The notes below the pieces were generated by a model. The model was not told the DNA's origin, made no database searches, and saw only the letters and a list, made by a program, of their open reading frames with translations. A DNA stretch of 64,000 bases from NCBI GenBank assembly GCA_021325275.1, contig JAJPHL010000055.1, positions 124,001 to 188,000 on the forward strand. Direction: 5' to 3'. This document shows, piece after piece, positions 53,967 to 62,287 of this stretch. Source of the stretch: Terriglobia bacterium (GTDB lineage Bacteria > Acidobacteriota > Terriglobia > JAJPHL01). Each line of letters begins with the position of its first letter. Positions within the stretch are counted from its first letter, which is position 1. The translations under genes were made by a program, and so were the position numbers.

Positions 53967-54488
53967 ATGCACATTGCGGCCGCCGCCATTCTTCTCTTGT
54001 TTGCAGCGCAGACCGTGCGCACTCCCGATATCGAAGCGCAACGCGCGGCGATGAAGAAGCTCAGCTTCCTCATTGGCGAATGGTCCGGAGAAGCCTCGGT
54101 GCTGCGGGGACCCGGCACGATCGTCGAGATAAATCGAACACAAGTGGCACAGTACAAACTCGGGGGATTGGTGTTGATGATCGAAGGCGTCGGCCGCACC
54201 AAGTCCGATAACAAGCCGTCGCTGCAGGCGCTCGGCTTCATCAGCTACGACGATGCCGTTGGAACGTACCGCATGCGCGCCTTCAACGACGGCCGCTGGC
54301 TGGAATCCGACGTGAAACTTCTCGACGACGGCAAGAGTCTCAGTTGGGGATTCGCGCTCGGCGACATCCACACGCAATCGACGCTGCGCATCAATGACCA
54401 AGGCGAATGGACCGAGCACGCCGACATCGTCATCGGCGCGCGGCCACCACAGAAATTGATGGATCTTGTGGTTCGGCGCTCGCGCTAA
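53967..54488 (+). CDS. exported DUF1579-like protein
   Basis: The protein has 173 residues with a short signal peptide (about 1-16). The sequence 'LSFLIGEWSGEASV' is the usual start of DUF1579-like, lipocalin-shaped beta-barrel proteins, and 'LGFISYDDAVGTYRMRAF' fits too. It overlaps the convergent SnoaL-like gene by four bases. Ligand and role unknown. Confidence 0.75.
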   Translation: MHIAAAAILLLFAAQTVRTPDIEAQRAAMKKLSFLIGEWSGEASVLRGPGTIVEINRTQVAQYKLGGLVLMIEGVGRTKSDNKPSLQALGFISYDDAVGTYRMRAFNDGRWLESDVKLLDDGKSLSWGFALGDIHTQSTLRINDQGEWTEHADIVIGARPPQKLMDLVVRRSR

Positions 54489-54901
54489 GCCCAGCCCAAA
54501 TCTTTAAGCGCCAAGCCCGCGTTCCAGATCTTCGTCATGTGACTGATCTTGTCGCCCGTGAATTGCATCACGTAGACGTAGTCGGTGCTGGTCTTGCGTC
54601 CGGTCGGCGGCACAGGACCGCCTTGGCCCGTGTGCGTGGCGTGAAAAACGCCGTACGCCGCGACATTCTGGCGCGCGGCATCGGTGGCGAACGACTTTAC
54701 GTCATAGCGCGCGTCGGGCAACACCGTCATGATGCCCTTCATCCAGTCGGTGTATTCTTCGAGCGTCTTGAAGGCGAGCAGCGGTTCAGCTTGCGCGGAA
54801 AATGTCGCATTCGAAGTGCAATACGCTTTGCAAACGTCCCAACCCTTGCCTGTTTCGCAGGAGGCAAAAAACGCCTCGGCGACTTCTGTGATCGATGCCA
54901 T
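54485..54901 (-). CDS. SnoaL-like (NTF2-fold) protein
   Basis: The protein has 138 residues with one alpha+beta NTF2 domain. Opening helix 'VAEAFFASCETGKGWDVCKAY', middle 'YTDWMKGIMTVLPDARYDV' and end 'VMQFTGDKISHMTKIWN' are typical for SnoaL-like ester cyclases and related proteins. No signal peptide. The conserved Asp and His of the true cyclases cannot be placed with certainty. It is convergent with the DUF1579-like gene, and 43 bases after the next gene on the same strand. Confidence 0.8.
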   Translation of the reverse strand: MASITEVAEAFFASCETGKGWDVCKAYCTSNATFSAQAEPLLAFKTLEEYTDWMKGIMTVLPDARYDVKSFATDAARQNVAAYGVFHATHTGQGGPVPPTGRKTSTDYVYVMQFTGDKISHMTKIWNAGLALKDLGWA

Positions 54902-54944
54902 GTATGAGCCCCCTGATTGAACCCCGCCGATAAATTAACACATT

Positions 54945-56258
54945 TCACTGCGGATCGCCGGCCGTCGCGATTCCATGCGCGAGGCGTTTGGCGAGGAACA
55001 AACTGGCCAGACAGAATCCGATAAAAATGTAGTAGCCGGGTAGAATTCGCGAACTATCGGTAGGGATGGCCAATTGCGCGTTGCGGCCGGTGAGTCCGGC
55101 CATGGTGTTGGGGATCAGTCCATTGAACGCGACGAAAGCCATGAAGATCGCCAGCGCCATCACGTCGGCCATCGACCACTTCGACGATTCCAGAGCGAAA
55201 AACCTCACGATGCTGCTGCGCTCCAGCAGCGATGGATAACAAAGCGCCAGCGACGACGAGATGAGCTTGAGAATCGGAAACACGACGCTGAACATCAGCA
55301 CGAGAATTCCGACGATGTACATGTCGGGACGGTTGGCGTCGATCAGCGCGCGGAAAACTTCCAGCACGCTCTTGCTCTGGAAATAGAGCATCTGCTCGGT
55401 GAATTTCACCGGCTCGCCGAGAAAGGTCATCGACACCGAGGTGAGCCGCGCTTCCACCTCGACCATCGGCGTAAAGATGCCGCCGACGAGCAACGTCACG
55501 CAGTAGAGCAGCAAGACAATCGTGGCCGCGCGGGTCAGCTTGCCGGGCTGCGTCAGCAGTACGAGAAAGCCGACAGCCGCGGAGAGAAGCACGCCGATGG
55601 TTTGCCGCAGAATCGTTTGGTCGGCCGAATGAATCTCGGTCCACAGTTTTTCCTGGCACGGGGCCACCGAGACGCATGCATATTTCTTCAGGATGGCGTC
55701 ATGCCACGTCATATCGGCGACGCCGAACGTATTCTTCGCGCCGTCGGTGAGCACCTGGCGAAAGAATTTCTTCACCGCGTCTTTCGTGTCGCGACCACCG
55801 AGCTGCGCCAGCACCACACCCGTGTACTCCGGCACGTGCGGGCGCAGCGCGTTGATCATCATGTTGGCCATCATGGCGTTGCCGAAGCCCGCGGCGGGTT
55901 TCGGCGCGGCGCCGGTAGCGCCCGTAGCTCCGGTGACGCCGGCGCTCGGCGCGGGCGGCGCCGGTTTGCTCATGCGGTCCTTGATTTCGTCGAGCACGCG
56001 ATACAGCGACTTCTCGACGACGGGCTTCAGCGTATCCTTGCTCGCGGTGAGATCGAACGCGTCAATTTTCGATTCGAGAATCGGCACCAGGCGATTTACC
56101 CACTGGTCGGCGTTGAGCATTCCATAGCGAACGTGGCTGATTTCGGCAAGTTCCTGGCGCAGTTTGCGCCGTTGTTCCAGCCCGTCGATGACGGATCGCG
56201 TGAAAAAAGCCGCAACGGCAAGCAGAATGACGCTCACGATCAGCCGGACGGTCTGCAT
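54945..56258 (-). CDS. PqiA-like membrane protein with a large periplasmic loop
   Basis: The protein has 437 residues. One membrane helix at the N-terminus (about 4-22) is followed by a soluble region of about 190 residues, with a short collagen-like stretch (GVTGATGATGAAP). The C-terminal half has six or so membrane helices; 'YIVGILVLMFSVVFPILKL' and 'SSKWSMADVMALAIFMAF' match the PqiA domain pattern. PqiA works with MCE proteins in lipid transport between membranes. There are no MCE genes here. The soluble part is new to me. Confidence 0.7.
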   Translation of the reverse strand: MQTVRLIVSVILLAVAAFFTRSVIDGLEQRRKLRQELAEISHVRYGMLNADQWVNRLVPILESKIDAFDLTASKDTLKPVVEKSLYRVLDEIKDRMSKPAPPAPSAGVTGATGATGAAPKPAAGFGNAMMANMMINALRPHVPEYTGVVLAQLGGRDTKDAVKKFFRQVLTDGAKNTFGVADMTWHDAILKKYACVSVAPCQEKLWTEIHSADQTILRQTIGVLLSAAVGFLVLLTQPGKLTRAATIVLLLYCVTLLVGGIFTPMVEVEARLTSVSMTFLGEPVKFTEQMLYFQSKSVLEVFRALIDANRPDMYIVGILVLMFSVVFPILKLISSSLALCYPSLLERSSIVRFFALESSKWSMADVMALAIFMAFVAFNGLIPNTMAGLTGRNAQLAIPTDSSRILPGYYIFIGFCLASLFLAKRLAHGIATAGDPQ

Positions 56259-56305
56259 AAGCGCGATTATATGCCGCGCGACCGGCGCGCGTGTTAAAAC
56301 AAGGT

Positions 56306-56656
56306 ATGGAACGCGCTGTTCCCATTCTTCCCGCCGACGACCTGACCTCCGCGAAAGCGTTTTACGTGGACGGCCTCGGTTTCCGCGTGACGTTCGAATC
56401 GCCGTACACCGGCGGAGGACTCATGGGTCTCGAGCGTGGCGGAATTCAACTGACAATCGATTGTCCAATGAGTGGACACGGCCGCAATGCCTGCGTGTCG
56501 CTGCATGTGGACGACGTCGACGCCTACTATCGCGAGTGGAGCGTCAAGGTCACATGTCTTCGTGCGCCGAAAAACGAGGAGTGGGGCGCGCGCACGTTCG
56601 ATCTGCTCGATCCGTCGGGAAACACGCTCTTCGTGATGGGTCCGGTGACGGAATAG
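56306..56656 (+). CDS. VOC-family (glyoxalase/bleomycin-resistance-like) protein
   Basis: The protein has 116 residues and one VOC domain with the expected two beta-alpha-beta-beta-beta repeats: 'AVPILPADDLTSAKAFYVDGL' and 'SLHVDDVDAYYREW', ending 'FDLLDPSGNTLFVMGP'. As in many of the bleomycin-resistance type, the metal ligands are incomplete. It starts at the second ATG (56306); AAGG lies just before. The convergent DinB gene ends two bases away. Confidence 0.87.
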   Translation: MERAVPILPADDLTSAKAFYVDGLGFRVTFESPYTGGGLMGLERGGIQLTIDCPMSGHGRNACVSLHVDDVDAYYREWSVKVTCLRAPKNEEWGARTFDLLDPSGNTLFVMGPVTE

Positions 56657-56658
56657 AG

Positions 56659-57204
56659 CTACTTCGCCGGCGACTTTTCGCTCGACGGAGGAACGATTCC
56701 GTTTATCCGCAGGTACACCACGATATTTCCGTAGTGCTCCCAGGTGTGCCACAGGTTCCAGTTCAACATGCCGAATTTCGTGCGGCCGGACTTCGCCGGC
56801 TCGGCGCCGTTCGCATCCGTCAGCGCGTCATAGGCGCCGTCGCAATAGGCAAACGCGTCTTTGAGCGCGGCGACCAGCTCTGTCTTCGAGTGCAGTGAGT
56901 CTTCGATCGCGGTGTACGCAGCGTTGCGAGTTTCGCCCTTGGCGGGCGCGCAAAGATTGTATTGATCGTCGGCCAAGTGCGCGATTTGTTGCGCGAAGGT
57001 GCGAACATCGGGCGACGGCCGAAACGTGTACTTGTCGGCGGGCATTTTCTCCGCTGCTCGCAGGATGTAATTGCGCACCGACTGGTAATCTTGCCGGACT
57101 TCTCCGCTGAACGGGCCCGTTTGCGCGTGGAGGCAAAGCGGGGCCATCAAGCTTGCCAGCACGACTCGTGCCACCATGCCGGGAAAAAGATTCGACGTGT
57201 TCAT
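56659..57204 (-). CDS. exported DinB-like protein
   Basis: The protein has about 181 residues with a signal peptide (about 1-27, ending LHA-QT). It has the DinB four-helix fold with candidate metal ligands in QQIAHLADDQYN and HTWEHYGNIVVYLR. Acidobacteria encode many exported DinB-like proteins; function unknown. The ATG at 57204 is preferred to a GTG two codons upstream. Confidence 0.85.
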   Translation of the reverse strand: MNTSNLFPGMVARVVLASLMAPLCLHAQTGPFSGEVRQDYQSVRNYILRAAEKMPADKYTFRPSPDVRTFAQQIAHLADDQYNLCAPAKGETRNAAYTAIEDSLHSKTELVAALKDAFAYCDGAYDALTDANGAEPAKSGRTKFGMLNWNLWHTWEHYGNIVVYLRINGIVPPSSEKSPAK

Positions 57205-57290
57205 AACCACATCGTACGACGAGGTGGCTCGCTGGCGAGCGTCTTATATGACCAGCGTCAGCGGCGATACGGTGACCGTTCTGGCATCTT

Positions 57291-57392
57291 TGGAACACGG
57301 AAAAGCACGGAAAAAGAGACACGGGAGAACACGGGAAGCAAATGCTTTCCGTGTTTTCCCGTGTCTTGTTTTTCCGTGTATTCCGTGTTCCA
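57291..57392. repeat. palindrome with AACACGGAA-repeat arms
   Basis: Arms 57291-57340 and 57343-57392 are reverse complements with a few mismatches over 50 bases and a two-base loop. Each arm has four ACACGG/GCACGG units. It lies 33 bases beyond the stop of the cytochrome gene and before the DinB gene. Confidence 0.8.
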
Positions 57393-57424
57393 ACGACGGC
57401 AGTACTCGCGGTCTTCAGTCGCGC

Positions 57425-57781
57425 TTACTTCGACGACTTCAGAAAATCGATGATCGCGCGGCGCTCTTCAGCGCTGACTACGCGGAAGGTCATCTCGTTT
57501 CCCGGAACCAGTTTTTCAGTGTCGGTGAGCCAGGCGTTCAGATTGTCGTCGGTCCAGGTGATCCCCGATTTCTTCAGCGCCGCGGAATACTCAAACGACG
57601 CGATCGATCCGGCTTTGCGGCCGTGGACACCACCGAGCCGCGGCCCTTCTTTGTCGCGATCAAGCGCGTGACAGCCGCCGCATCGTTTAGCGAATAGCTC
57701 TTTGCCGTTGGCGGCGCTATCGAGCCGCGGCGACTGCGCCATGATCACCGTCGCGGCGAGAAGAATGATTGTGCGAATCAT
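57425..57781 (-). CDS. exported class I cytochrome c
   Basis: The protein has 118 residues with a signal peptide (about 1-15). One haem-binding site is present, Cys34-x-x-Cys37-His38 (CGGCHAL), with the axial Met in VPGNEMTF. 'GPRLGGVHGRKAG' is typical of small soluble cytochromes c. The ATG overlaps the metallophosphatase stop (ATGA). It carries electrons in the periplasm; partners unknown. Confidence 0.92.
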   Translation of the reverse strand: MIRTIILLAATVIMAQSPRLDSAANGKELFAKRCGGCHALDRDKEGPRLGGVHGRKAGSIASFEYSAALKKSGITWTDDNLNAWLTDTEKLVPGNEMTFRVVSAEERRAIIDFLKSSK

Positions 57782-58755
57782 GATGGTTGCAGTGTGGAAT
57801 CGACAATCGCGAGGCTGTGCGTCTTCACCATCGCGTGTACGTTGGCGATGCCGAGCACGCTGCGCAGTCTCGCGTCTTCGACCTTCATCGGTCCGGGACC
57901 TTTCGCCGTCCCCGGCGCCGGTTGCGGAAACGCCGTCGACATTCCGGTGTGAAACGTGACGTTGCCTTCCACCTTTTGCATCACTTGATGAATGTGCCCG
58001 TTCAACACCGTGACACTTCCGAACCGCTTCAGCATCGCCAGTGCCTGCTCGCTGTCTTCGGTGCCCCATCCCCACTCGGGATACACCGACCACAGCGGAA
58101 TGTGCGCGAAAACCACCACCGGACGGCTGGCGGGCTGGCCCTTCAAGTCGGCTTGGAGCCACGCCAACTGATCCGCGCCGAGTTTCCCGAGCCCTTCGAG
58201 CGCCGCGACGTTCGAGAGGCCGACAAAATGAACGTCCTTGTGATTGAAGCTGTACCACCCGCGCCCCTTCGCGACACTTCCGTCGTGAAGCCGGCCGTAG
58301 CGTTCCAGATACATCTTGCCGTCGTCGACGGACGTATCGTGTTCGCCGGGCACGAAAAACACCTGGCCCACTTTGCCACCCTTCAGCGCTTGATCGAGCG
58401 TGTCGAACTCGGCGGCCTTCGAGGTGTGACTCAAGTCGCCGGTGTGAATGATGAAGTCGGGAGCGTCGGGCAGCGCGGAGATTTTGTCGATGGCCGCTTG
58501 CAAGGTCGCGGTGACGTCGGGATTCGCGGGCTTGTTGAAGCCCATGTGGCTGTCGCTGATCTGCACGAAGCTGAAATCGCCGGCGGACTTTTTCATTTGC
58601 CCGAGGACTTGCGAGCTGCCGACGCCGCCCGAGAGCGTCCAGAGAACGCCGGTGCCAGCCCAGGCCATACAGGAGAGAAATCCGCGGCGGTCGACGCCGT
58701 CGTCGTTGTGGTCGTGAACAATGTGGTCGTGAATTTGTGACACGTTCGTCTCCAA
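57778..58755 (-). CDS. exported calcineurin-like metallophosphoesterase
   Basis: The protein has 325 residues. A Tat-type signal (DRRGFLSCMAWAGTG) starts at residue 22. The metallophosphoesterase motifs are in order: SDSHMG, HTGDLSH, GEHD (usually GNHD), FAHIPLW and NGHIHQ. The Asn-to-Glu change in the third motif may alter the metal site. The His-rich N-terminus before the signal (IHDHIVHDHNDD) is also notable. It lies between the anti-sigma factor and cytochrome genes, and may be a target of the sigma factor. Confidence 0.88.
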   Translation of the reverse strand: METNVSQIHDHIVHDHNDDGVDRRGFLSCMAWAGTGVLWTLSGGVGSSQVLGQMKKSAGDFSFVQISDSHMGFNKPANPDVTATLQAAIDKISALPDAPDFIIHTGDLSHTSKAAEFDTLDQALKGGKVGQVFFVPGEHDTSVDDGKMYLERYGRLHDGSVAKGRGWYSFNHKDVHFVGLSNVAALEGLGKLGADQLAWLQADLKGQPASRPVVVFAHIPLWSVYPEWGWGTEDSEQALAMLKRFGSVTVLNGHIHQVMQKVEGNVTFHTGMSTAFPQPAPGTAKGPGPMKVEDARLRSVLGIANVHAMVKTHSLAIVDSTLQPS

Positions 58756-58800
58756 TCGTGAAGTCGCCTTACATACCTCATGACTGGAACGAGTGCGGAT

Positions 58801-59520
58801 TTATTCCAGGAGCTTGCTAAATTCCTTCAATTCCGTTTCGTTCAGGTCGGATACCGCCCAATAAGTCATGCCGCCGTGCGACCAATGGACCACGTTGTAG
58901 CCATTCGTCGCGAGCTCGCCGCTCGAAGATGAGCCGGGCCACACGAACACGTTGATCACGTGCTTGTTGCGCAAATACACCAGTACGGCAACACTGCGCC
59001 CCTGAATGTAGTCGAGGCGGCCGCCCGAGAGCGGGAATCCTTTGTCGCCGAGATCGGGAACGGCCGGCGAAAAATCGAGTTTGCCGGCGAACCATGGCTT
59101 CACAGTGTGCCGATCGCTCGATGGCACATCAAGAAGATGGGCCGCTTGCAGCGATCGCACGTGCGCGGCGGTGATTTCCGCACCGAGCACTCTTTCCGGT
59201 TGCGGACGCAGCCACACCGCGCCGGCCACGACGATCAGGGCCGCAAACGCCGGCGCGAGCCAGGCTTTTCCTAACCATGGACTAAACCATGCGCGTCGCG
59301 GCTCCGGCGCGATGGCGCGAACTTTACGCCGCAAGTCAGCCGGCGCGGTATAGCGAAGTCCGCCACCGGCAAGCGCTGAACGCAATTCCCGCTGGGCGTC
59401 GCGCGCCCGCGCGCACGCGGGACAGCCGGACAAATGCTCCTCCACGGCGAGCGAATTGACCATGTCCAATTCGCCGTCCACGTACGCGGTCACCAGTGGG
59501 CGCGCATTCTCGCAGGTCAT
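58801..59520 (-). CDS. membrane anti-sigma factor with zinc-binding domain
   Basis: The protein has 239 residues. The zinc anti-sigma motif His29-x3-Cys33-x2-Cys36 (EEHLSGCPAC) is complete, with Cys3 as further ligand. A membrane helix (87-104) places the last 130 residues in the periplasm. It overlaps the sigma-factor stop by four bases. It should hold that sigma factor inactive until a signal, perhaps redox or envelope stress, frees it. Confidence 0.92.
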   Translation of the reverse strand: MTCENARPLVTAYVDGELDMVNSLAVEEHLSGCPACARARDAQRELRSALAGGGLRYTAPADLRRKVRAIAPEPRRAWFSPWLGKAWLAPAFAALIVVAGAVWLRPQPERVLGAEITAAHVRSLQAAHLLDVPSSDRHTVKPWFAGKLDFSPAVPDLGDKGFPLSGGRLDYIQGRSVAVLVYLRNKHVINVFVWPGSSSSGELATNGYNVVHWSHGGMTYWAVSDLNETELKEFSKLLE

Positions 59521-60038
59521 CTTGGCGCCCCCGGCTTGAGGAGCTTCTGTTGCAACATCTGGCGGCCGCGCGACAACCGCGACATCACCGTGCCCATCGG
59601 CACACCTGCCACTTCGGCAATTTCCTTGTACGCCATGCCTTCCAACTCTCGCAGGACGAGAGCCTCGCGAAATTCCAACGGCAGCTCCGCCAGCGCATCA
59701 CGCAACATTCCAGCATCGGCCTGCCGCAGAAGCATTTGTTCCTGCTGCGGCGACTCCGTTTCCGGCGTGTGCAGCGCTTCGTCGAACGGCGCTGTGTCGC
59801 GCAAGCGGCGCGACGAAAGATGCGTGTAACAAGTGTTGCGCACGATCGCCAGAAACCACGCCCGCGGGTTTTCACCGCGCCATCCACCGAACGATTTCCA
59901 GGCGCGCAACGCGGCGTCTTGCACCAAGTCCTCGGCGTCCGGCGGATTGCGCACCAGCCAGCGCGCGAGGTTGTACGCCGCATCGAGATGAACCTCGATC
60001 AAGCCGCGAAACCGCTCTGCATCGCTAGGCGCCGGCAC
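59517..60038 (-). CDS. ECF RNA polymerase sigma factor
   Basis: The protein has 173 residues. Region 2 is 'ARWLVRNPPDAEDLVQDAALRAW' (in two pieces 'NPPDAEDLVQDAALRAW' and 'GENPRAWFLAIVRN'); region 4 is 'LELEGMAYKEIAEVAGVPMGTVMSRLSRGR' in pieces 'GMAYKEIAEVAGVPMGTVMS' and 'RLSRGR'. It belongs to the common ECF type with a zinc-binding anti-sigma factor. The operon continues with the anti-sigma factor, metallophosphatase and cytochrome. Confidence 0.93.
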   Translation of the reverse strand: MPAPSDAERFRGLIEVHLDAAYNLARWLVRNPPDAEDLVQDAALRAWKSFGGWRGENPRAWFLAIVRNTCYTHLSSRRLRDTAPFDEALHTPETESPQQEQMLLRQADAGMLRDALAELPLEFREALVLRELEGMAYKEIAEVAGVPMGTVMSRLSRGRQMLQQKLLKPGAPR

Positions 60039-60071
60039 CTCTCACCAGCATAGACCAGAAGGCCGGCCGGT

Positions 60072-61013
60072 TTATTCCCGCCGCGCCACAAAATCAATTG
60101 AGGTGCAGCACAGCTCGGCCGGAGGGTAGGCCGCGAACCGGGGATCGATCTTCAGCGAGGGCAGCTTTTCCAGCAGCGCGGGCTTCGGGCGAAACTCGAT
60201 CAGCGGCAGCGCGAGACCCGCGGCGCGCGCCATGTTCAGAAAATCGCTGGGGCGCAAACGGTTTTGGTAGAGCAGGTCGTTGTTCCAAAAGCTCCATTCG
60301 TTTTCGCTGTAGGTGAGATACTCCACGGGATTTCGCGCGCGATCGAAATACGCGTAGTGGTCGCCGCAGTTCACGCTGTGCACGGCGAGTCCTCCGGGTT
60401 TCAGCACGCGGCGCTGCTCGTGAAACATCGCTTGGATCACGGGACCCGGCACGTGCTCGAGCACGCTGTTGGAAAACACCATGTCGAGGGAGGAATCGGG
60501 CAGTCCGGTTGCTGCGGCGTCGCCGGGGGCGTGATAAATAATGCCGGCGCGCCGCAGCAAATCCGCGGCATCGTTGGCGGCAAGCGCCGGGGCGAGTGCG
60601 GCATATCGCGCTTCGACGTCGGCCAGCGCCTCGCGCGAGGCGTCGCCTGATAATTGGGCGATCGCCGGCAAGTGTTTTTGCAATCGACGCGCCATCCGCA
60701 GCGTTTCTCCCGCGTTTAGGTGGCGATTCAGGTCGAACGTTTGACACTCGCGCGCGCCCGCCAGGTAATAGCACATCGGCAGCGTGGGAAACCATCCGGT
60801 GCCGATTTCCATTACCGCCAGATTGCGAAGCGGGCGATTCAGCGCGCGCGTGTGCGCCGCCAGCACCATCCAATCATCGATCACTTTGCTGTCGACGGTT
60901 GCGTCGAAGTGGCGCAACTCGCCGACCGTGCGCTGCATTTGGTCGTTTAACCAAATGCCGCCGGGAACCGCGCTCAAAACTTTTTGAACTACACCTTTGA
61001 CTTTCCAATTCAT
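60072..61013 (-). CDS. class I SAM-dependent methyltransferase
   Basis: The protein has 313 residues. The SAM site appears as VMEIGTGWFPTLP, a little unlike the standard, and 'LDMVFSNSVLEHVPG' with 'RVLKPGGLAVHSVNCGDH' are the later motifs. The central insertion of about 60 residues between motif I and the later motifs is large. No signal peptide. Substrate unknown. The gene lies 33 bases upstream of the ECF sigma gene on the same strand. Confidence 0.85.
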   Translation of the reverse strand: MNWKVKGVVQKVLSAVPGGIWLNDQMQRTVGELRHFDATVDSKVIDDWMVLAAHTRALNRPLRNLAVMEIGTGWFPTLPMCYYLAGARECQTFDLNRHLNAGETLRMARRLQKHLPAIAQLSGDASREALADVEARYAALAPALAANDAADLLRRAGIIYHAPGDAAATGLPDSSLDMVFSNSVLEHVPGPVIQAMFHEQRRVLKPGGLAVHSVNCGDHYAYFDRARNPVEYLTYSENEWSFWNNDLLYQNRLRPSDFLNMARAAGLALPLIEFRPKPALLEKLPSLKIDPRFAAYPPAELCCTSIDFVARRE

Positions 61014-61237
61014 CGCGACACCGGAATCCTATCATGCGCGATTTCGCTTGACAGAGTTGCGAACGGGAGCGCCGCGCACCAGCGCAAAACCTTGAGGCGT
61101 CAAGTCGATACGAAATTCAGGCGGGGTTCCATTTCCGCACACTGCGGATTTTATTGGCAATAACATACCTGATGGACTAAGGGGCCAAACGCGGCGCTAG
61201 GTGGCCAGAGGTGGCGAACGGTGCGTAAGCCGGTGTT

Positions 61238-61450
61238 TTAGCGAGGGTCTTTGGTTTCCAGGTGAACGACGAAGAATGCGTACCAGCCGCCTTCGATCAA
61301 CCGCTTGACGCCGTGGACGATCCACTCCTGACCATTGCGCTCGATTGTCGTTCCTTTTTGGGGGATGTCGCGTTCGGAGCCAACTAACGTGCTGTCGGTG
61401 CTCAATTTCCCATTATAGGAATATCCTATGTGAATACGCCGCGTGACCAT
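61238..61450 (-). CDS. small protein of unknown function
   Basis: The frame codes for 70 residues. The C-terminal 45 residues ('VPQ'-like 'IPQKGTTIERNGQEWIV', 'GWYAFFVVHLE') look like a small beta-barrel. A plausible promoter for the ATG at 61450 is TTGACA (61484-61489, minus) with TAAAAT (61463-61468) 15 bases on. A second -10 (TATAAT, 61412-61417) and the inverted repeat ATAGGA-ATA-TCCTAT lie inside the frame, and a TTG at 61405 six bases after it could be the true start, giving 55 residues. No ribosome site is seen for either. Confidence 0.5.
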   Translation of the reverse strand: MVTRRIHIGYSYNGKLSTDSTLVGSERDIPQKGTTIERNGQEWIVHGVKRLIEGGWYAFFVVHLETKDPR

Positions 61451-61749
61451 GCCCGGTGGGGGATTTTACTACACCATGCAAGCTGTCAACCGATCTGGCG
61501 TTGTGTGTTACGAATTTGGAACAGAGCGTTCCGAACGGAACGGAAGTGGTCCGAGCGGAACGGATCGGGCTTGACGGCTAGCCGTTCGTTCAAGTTTTTT
61601 GTAAAAAGAGTTGACTTTCTACAGTCACATGCGTTAGCAGTACGTCTAACATGCAAAGTGTTACATAAATTGTCCAAAAGGTGCCACATTTTGCACTCTT
61701 TTCGTATTCCTGTCAAGTAGTTTGTCTAACATTTTCATAACGTTGGATT
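61451..61749. other. AT-rich intergenic region at the start of the accessory segment
   Basis: No supported gene. It contains GGAACGGA repeats (61530-61566) and two copies of GTCTAACAT (61643 and 61723 regions), which may be binding sites. Composition changes here from GC-rich chromosome to lower GC. Confidence 0.5.
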
Positions 61750-61765
61750 TGGCAATAGGACTGCA
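61750..61765 (+). promoter_or_regulatory. candidate sigma-54 (-24/-12) promoter for the Panacea gene
   Basis: TTGGCA at the -24 and CTGCA at the -12 position have the required ten bases between GG (61751-61752) and GC (61763-61764). It lies 90 bases before the Panacea ATG. No activator site could be confirmed. The match is good but short sequences of this kind also occur by chance. Confidence 0.4.
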
Positions 61766-61855
61766 CTTGAAAGGGTCGGCTGGGTGTGACCGCACACAGC
61801 ACGAAGTAACAAAAGGTGTCACAAGGCAGTGGAACCCCCTTTGCAGGGAGGGCTT

Positions 61856-62287
61856 ATGACGACCGTACATGACGTTGCCGCCTACATCGTAAAGAGGCTT
61901 GCGCCAGTGAGCGTGGTTAAGCTTCAGAAACTCGTTTATTATTCCCAAGCGTGGTCCTTGGTTTGGGAAGATCGTCCGATTTTCCGTGCTCGCATTGAGG
62001 CGTGGTCAAACGGACCCGTCATACCAGAACTATATCGGCACCATCGTCATCAGTTTCAGGTGAAGGAGTGGCCGCTTGGAAAACCAGCTAACCTCGATCA
62101 GGATGATCGCGCTACTGTAAATGCGGTAATCAAGTATTACGGGAAGCGCTCTCCTCAGTGGTTGAGCGAGCTTACCCACATGGAGCGGCCATGGCTGCTA
62201 GCAAGGCGCGGTCTAGCCCCTGGCGATATTGGAAATCGTGAAATTACCTTAAATTCAATGCTTGACTACTACGGAAACCTTCCGTAG
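61856..62287 (+). CDS. Panacea-domain (DUF4065/SocA-like) antitoxin
   Basis: The protein has 143 residues. It is a Panacea domain: 'VAAYIVKRLAPVSVVKLQKLVYYSQAW' in pieces 'SVVKLQKLVYYSQAW' and 'IEAWSNGPVIPELYRHHR' and the late 'INAVIKYYG'-like segment 'VNAVIKYYGKRSPQWLSELTH'. GGGAGGG is five bases before the ATG at 61856; a GTG upstream (61829) is less likely. Panacea proteins are the antitoxins of toxin-antitoxin pairs with very varied toxins, some phage-defensive. The next gene overlaps it by 26 bases and is its likely toxin partner. Confidence 0.88.
   Translation: MTTVHDVAAYIVKRLAPVSVVKLQKLVYYSQAWSLVWEDRPIFRARIEAWSNGPVIPELYRHHRHQFQVKEWPLGKPANLDQDDRATVNAVIKYYGKRSPQWLSELTHMERPWLLARRGLAPGDIGNREITLNSMLDYYGNLP

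Noticed and set aside
55912-55950. Collagen-like GATGATGA stretch in the PqiA-like protein as a sign of a phage tail or surface collagen
   Set aside because: It is only about three triplets long and lies in a linker.
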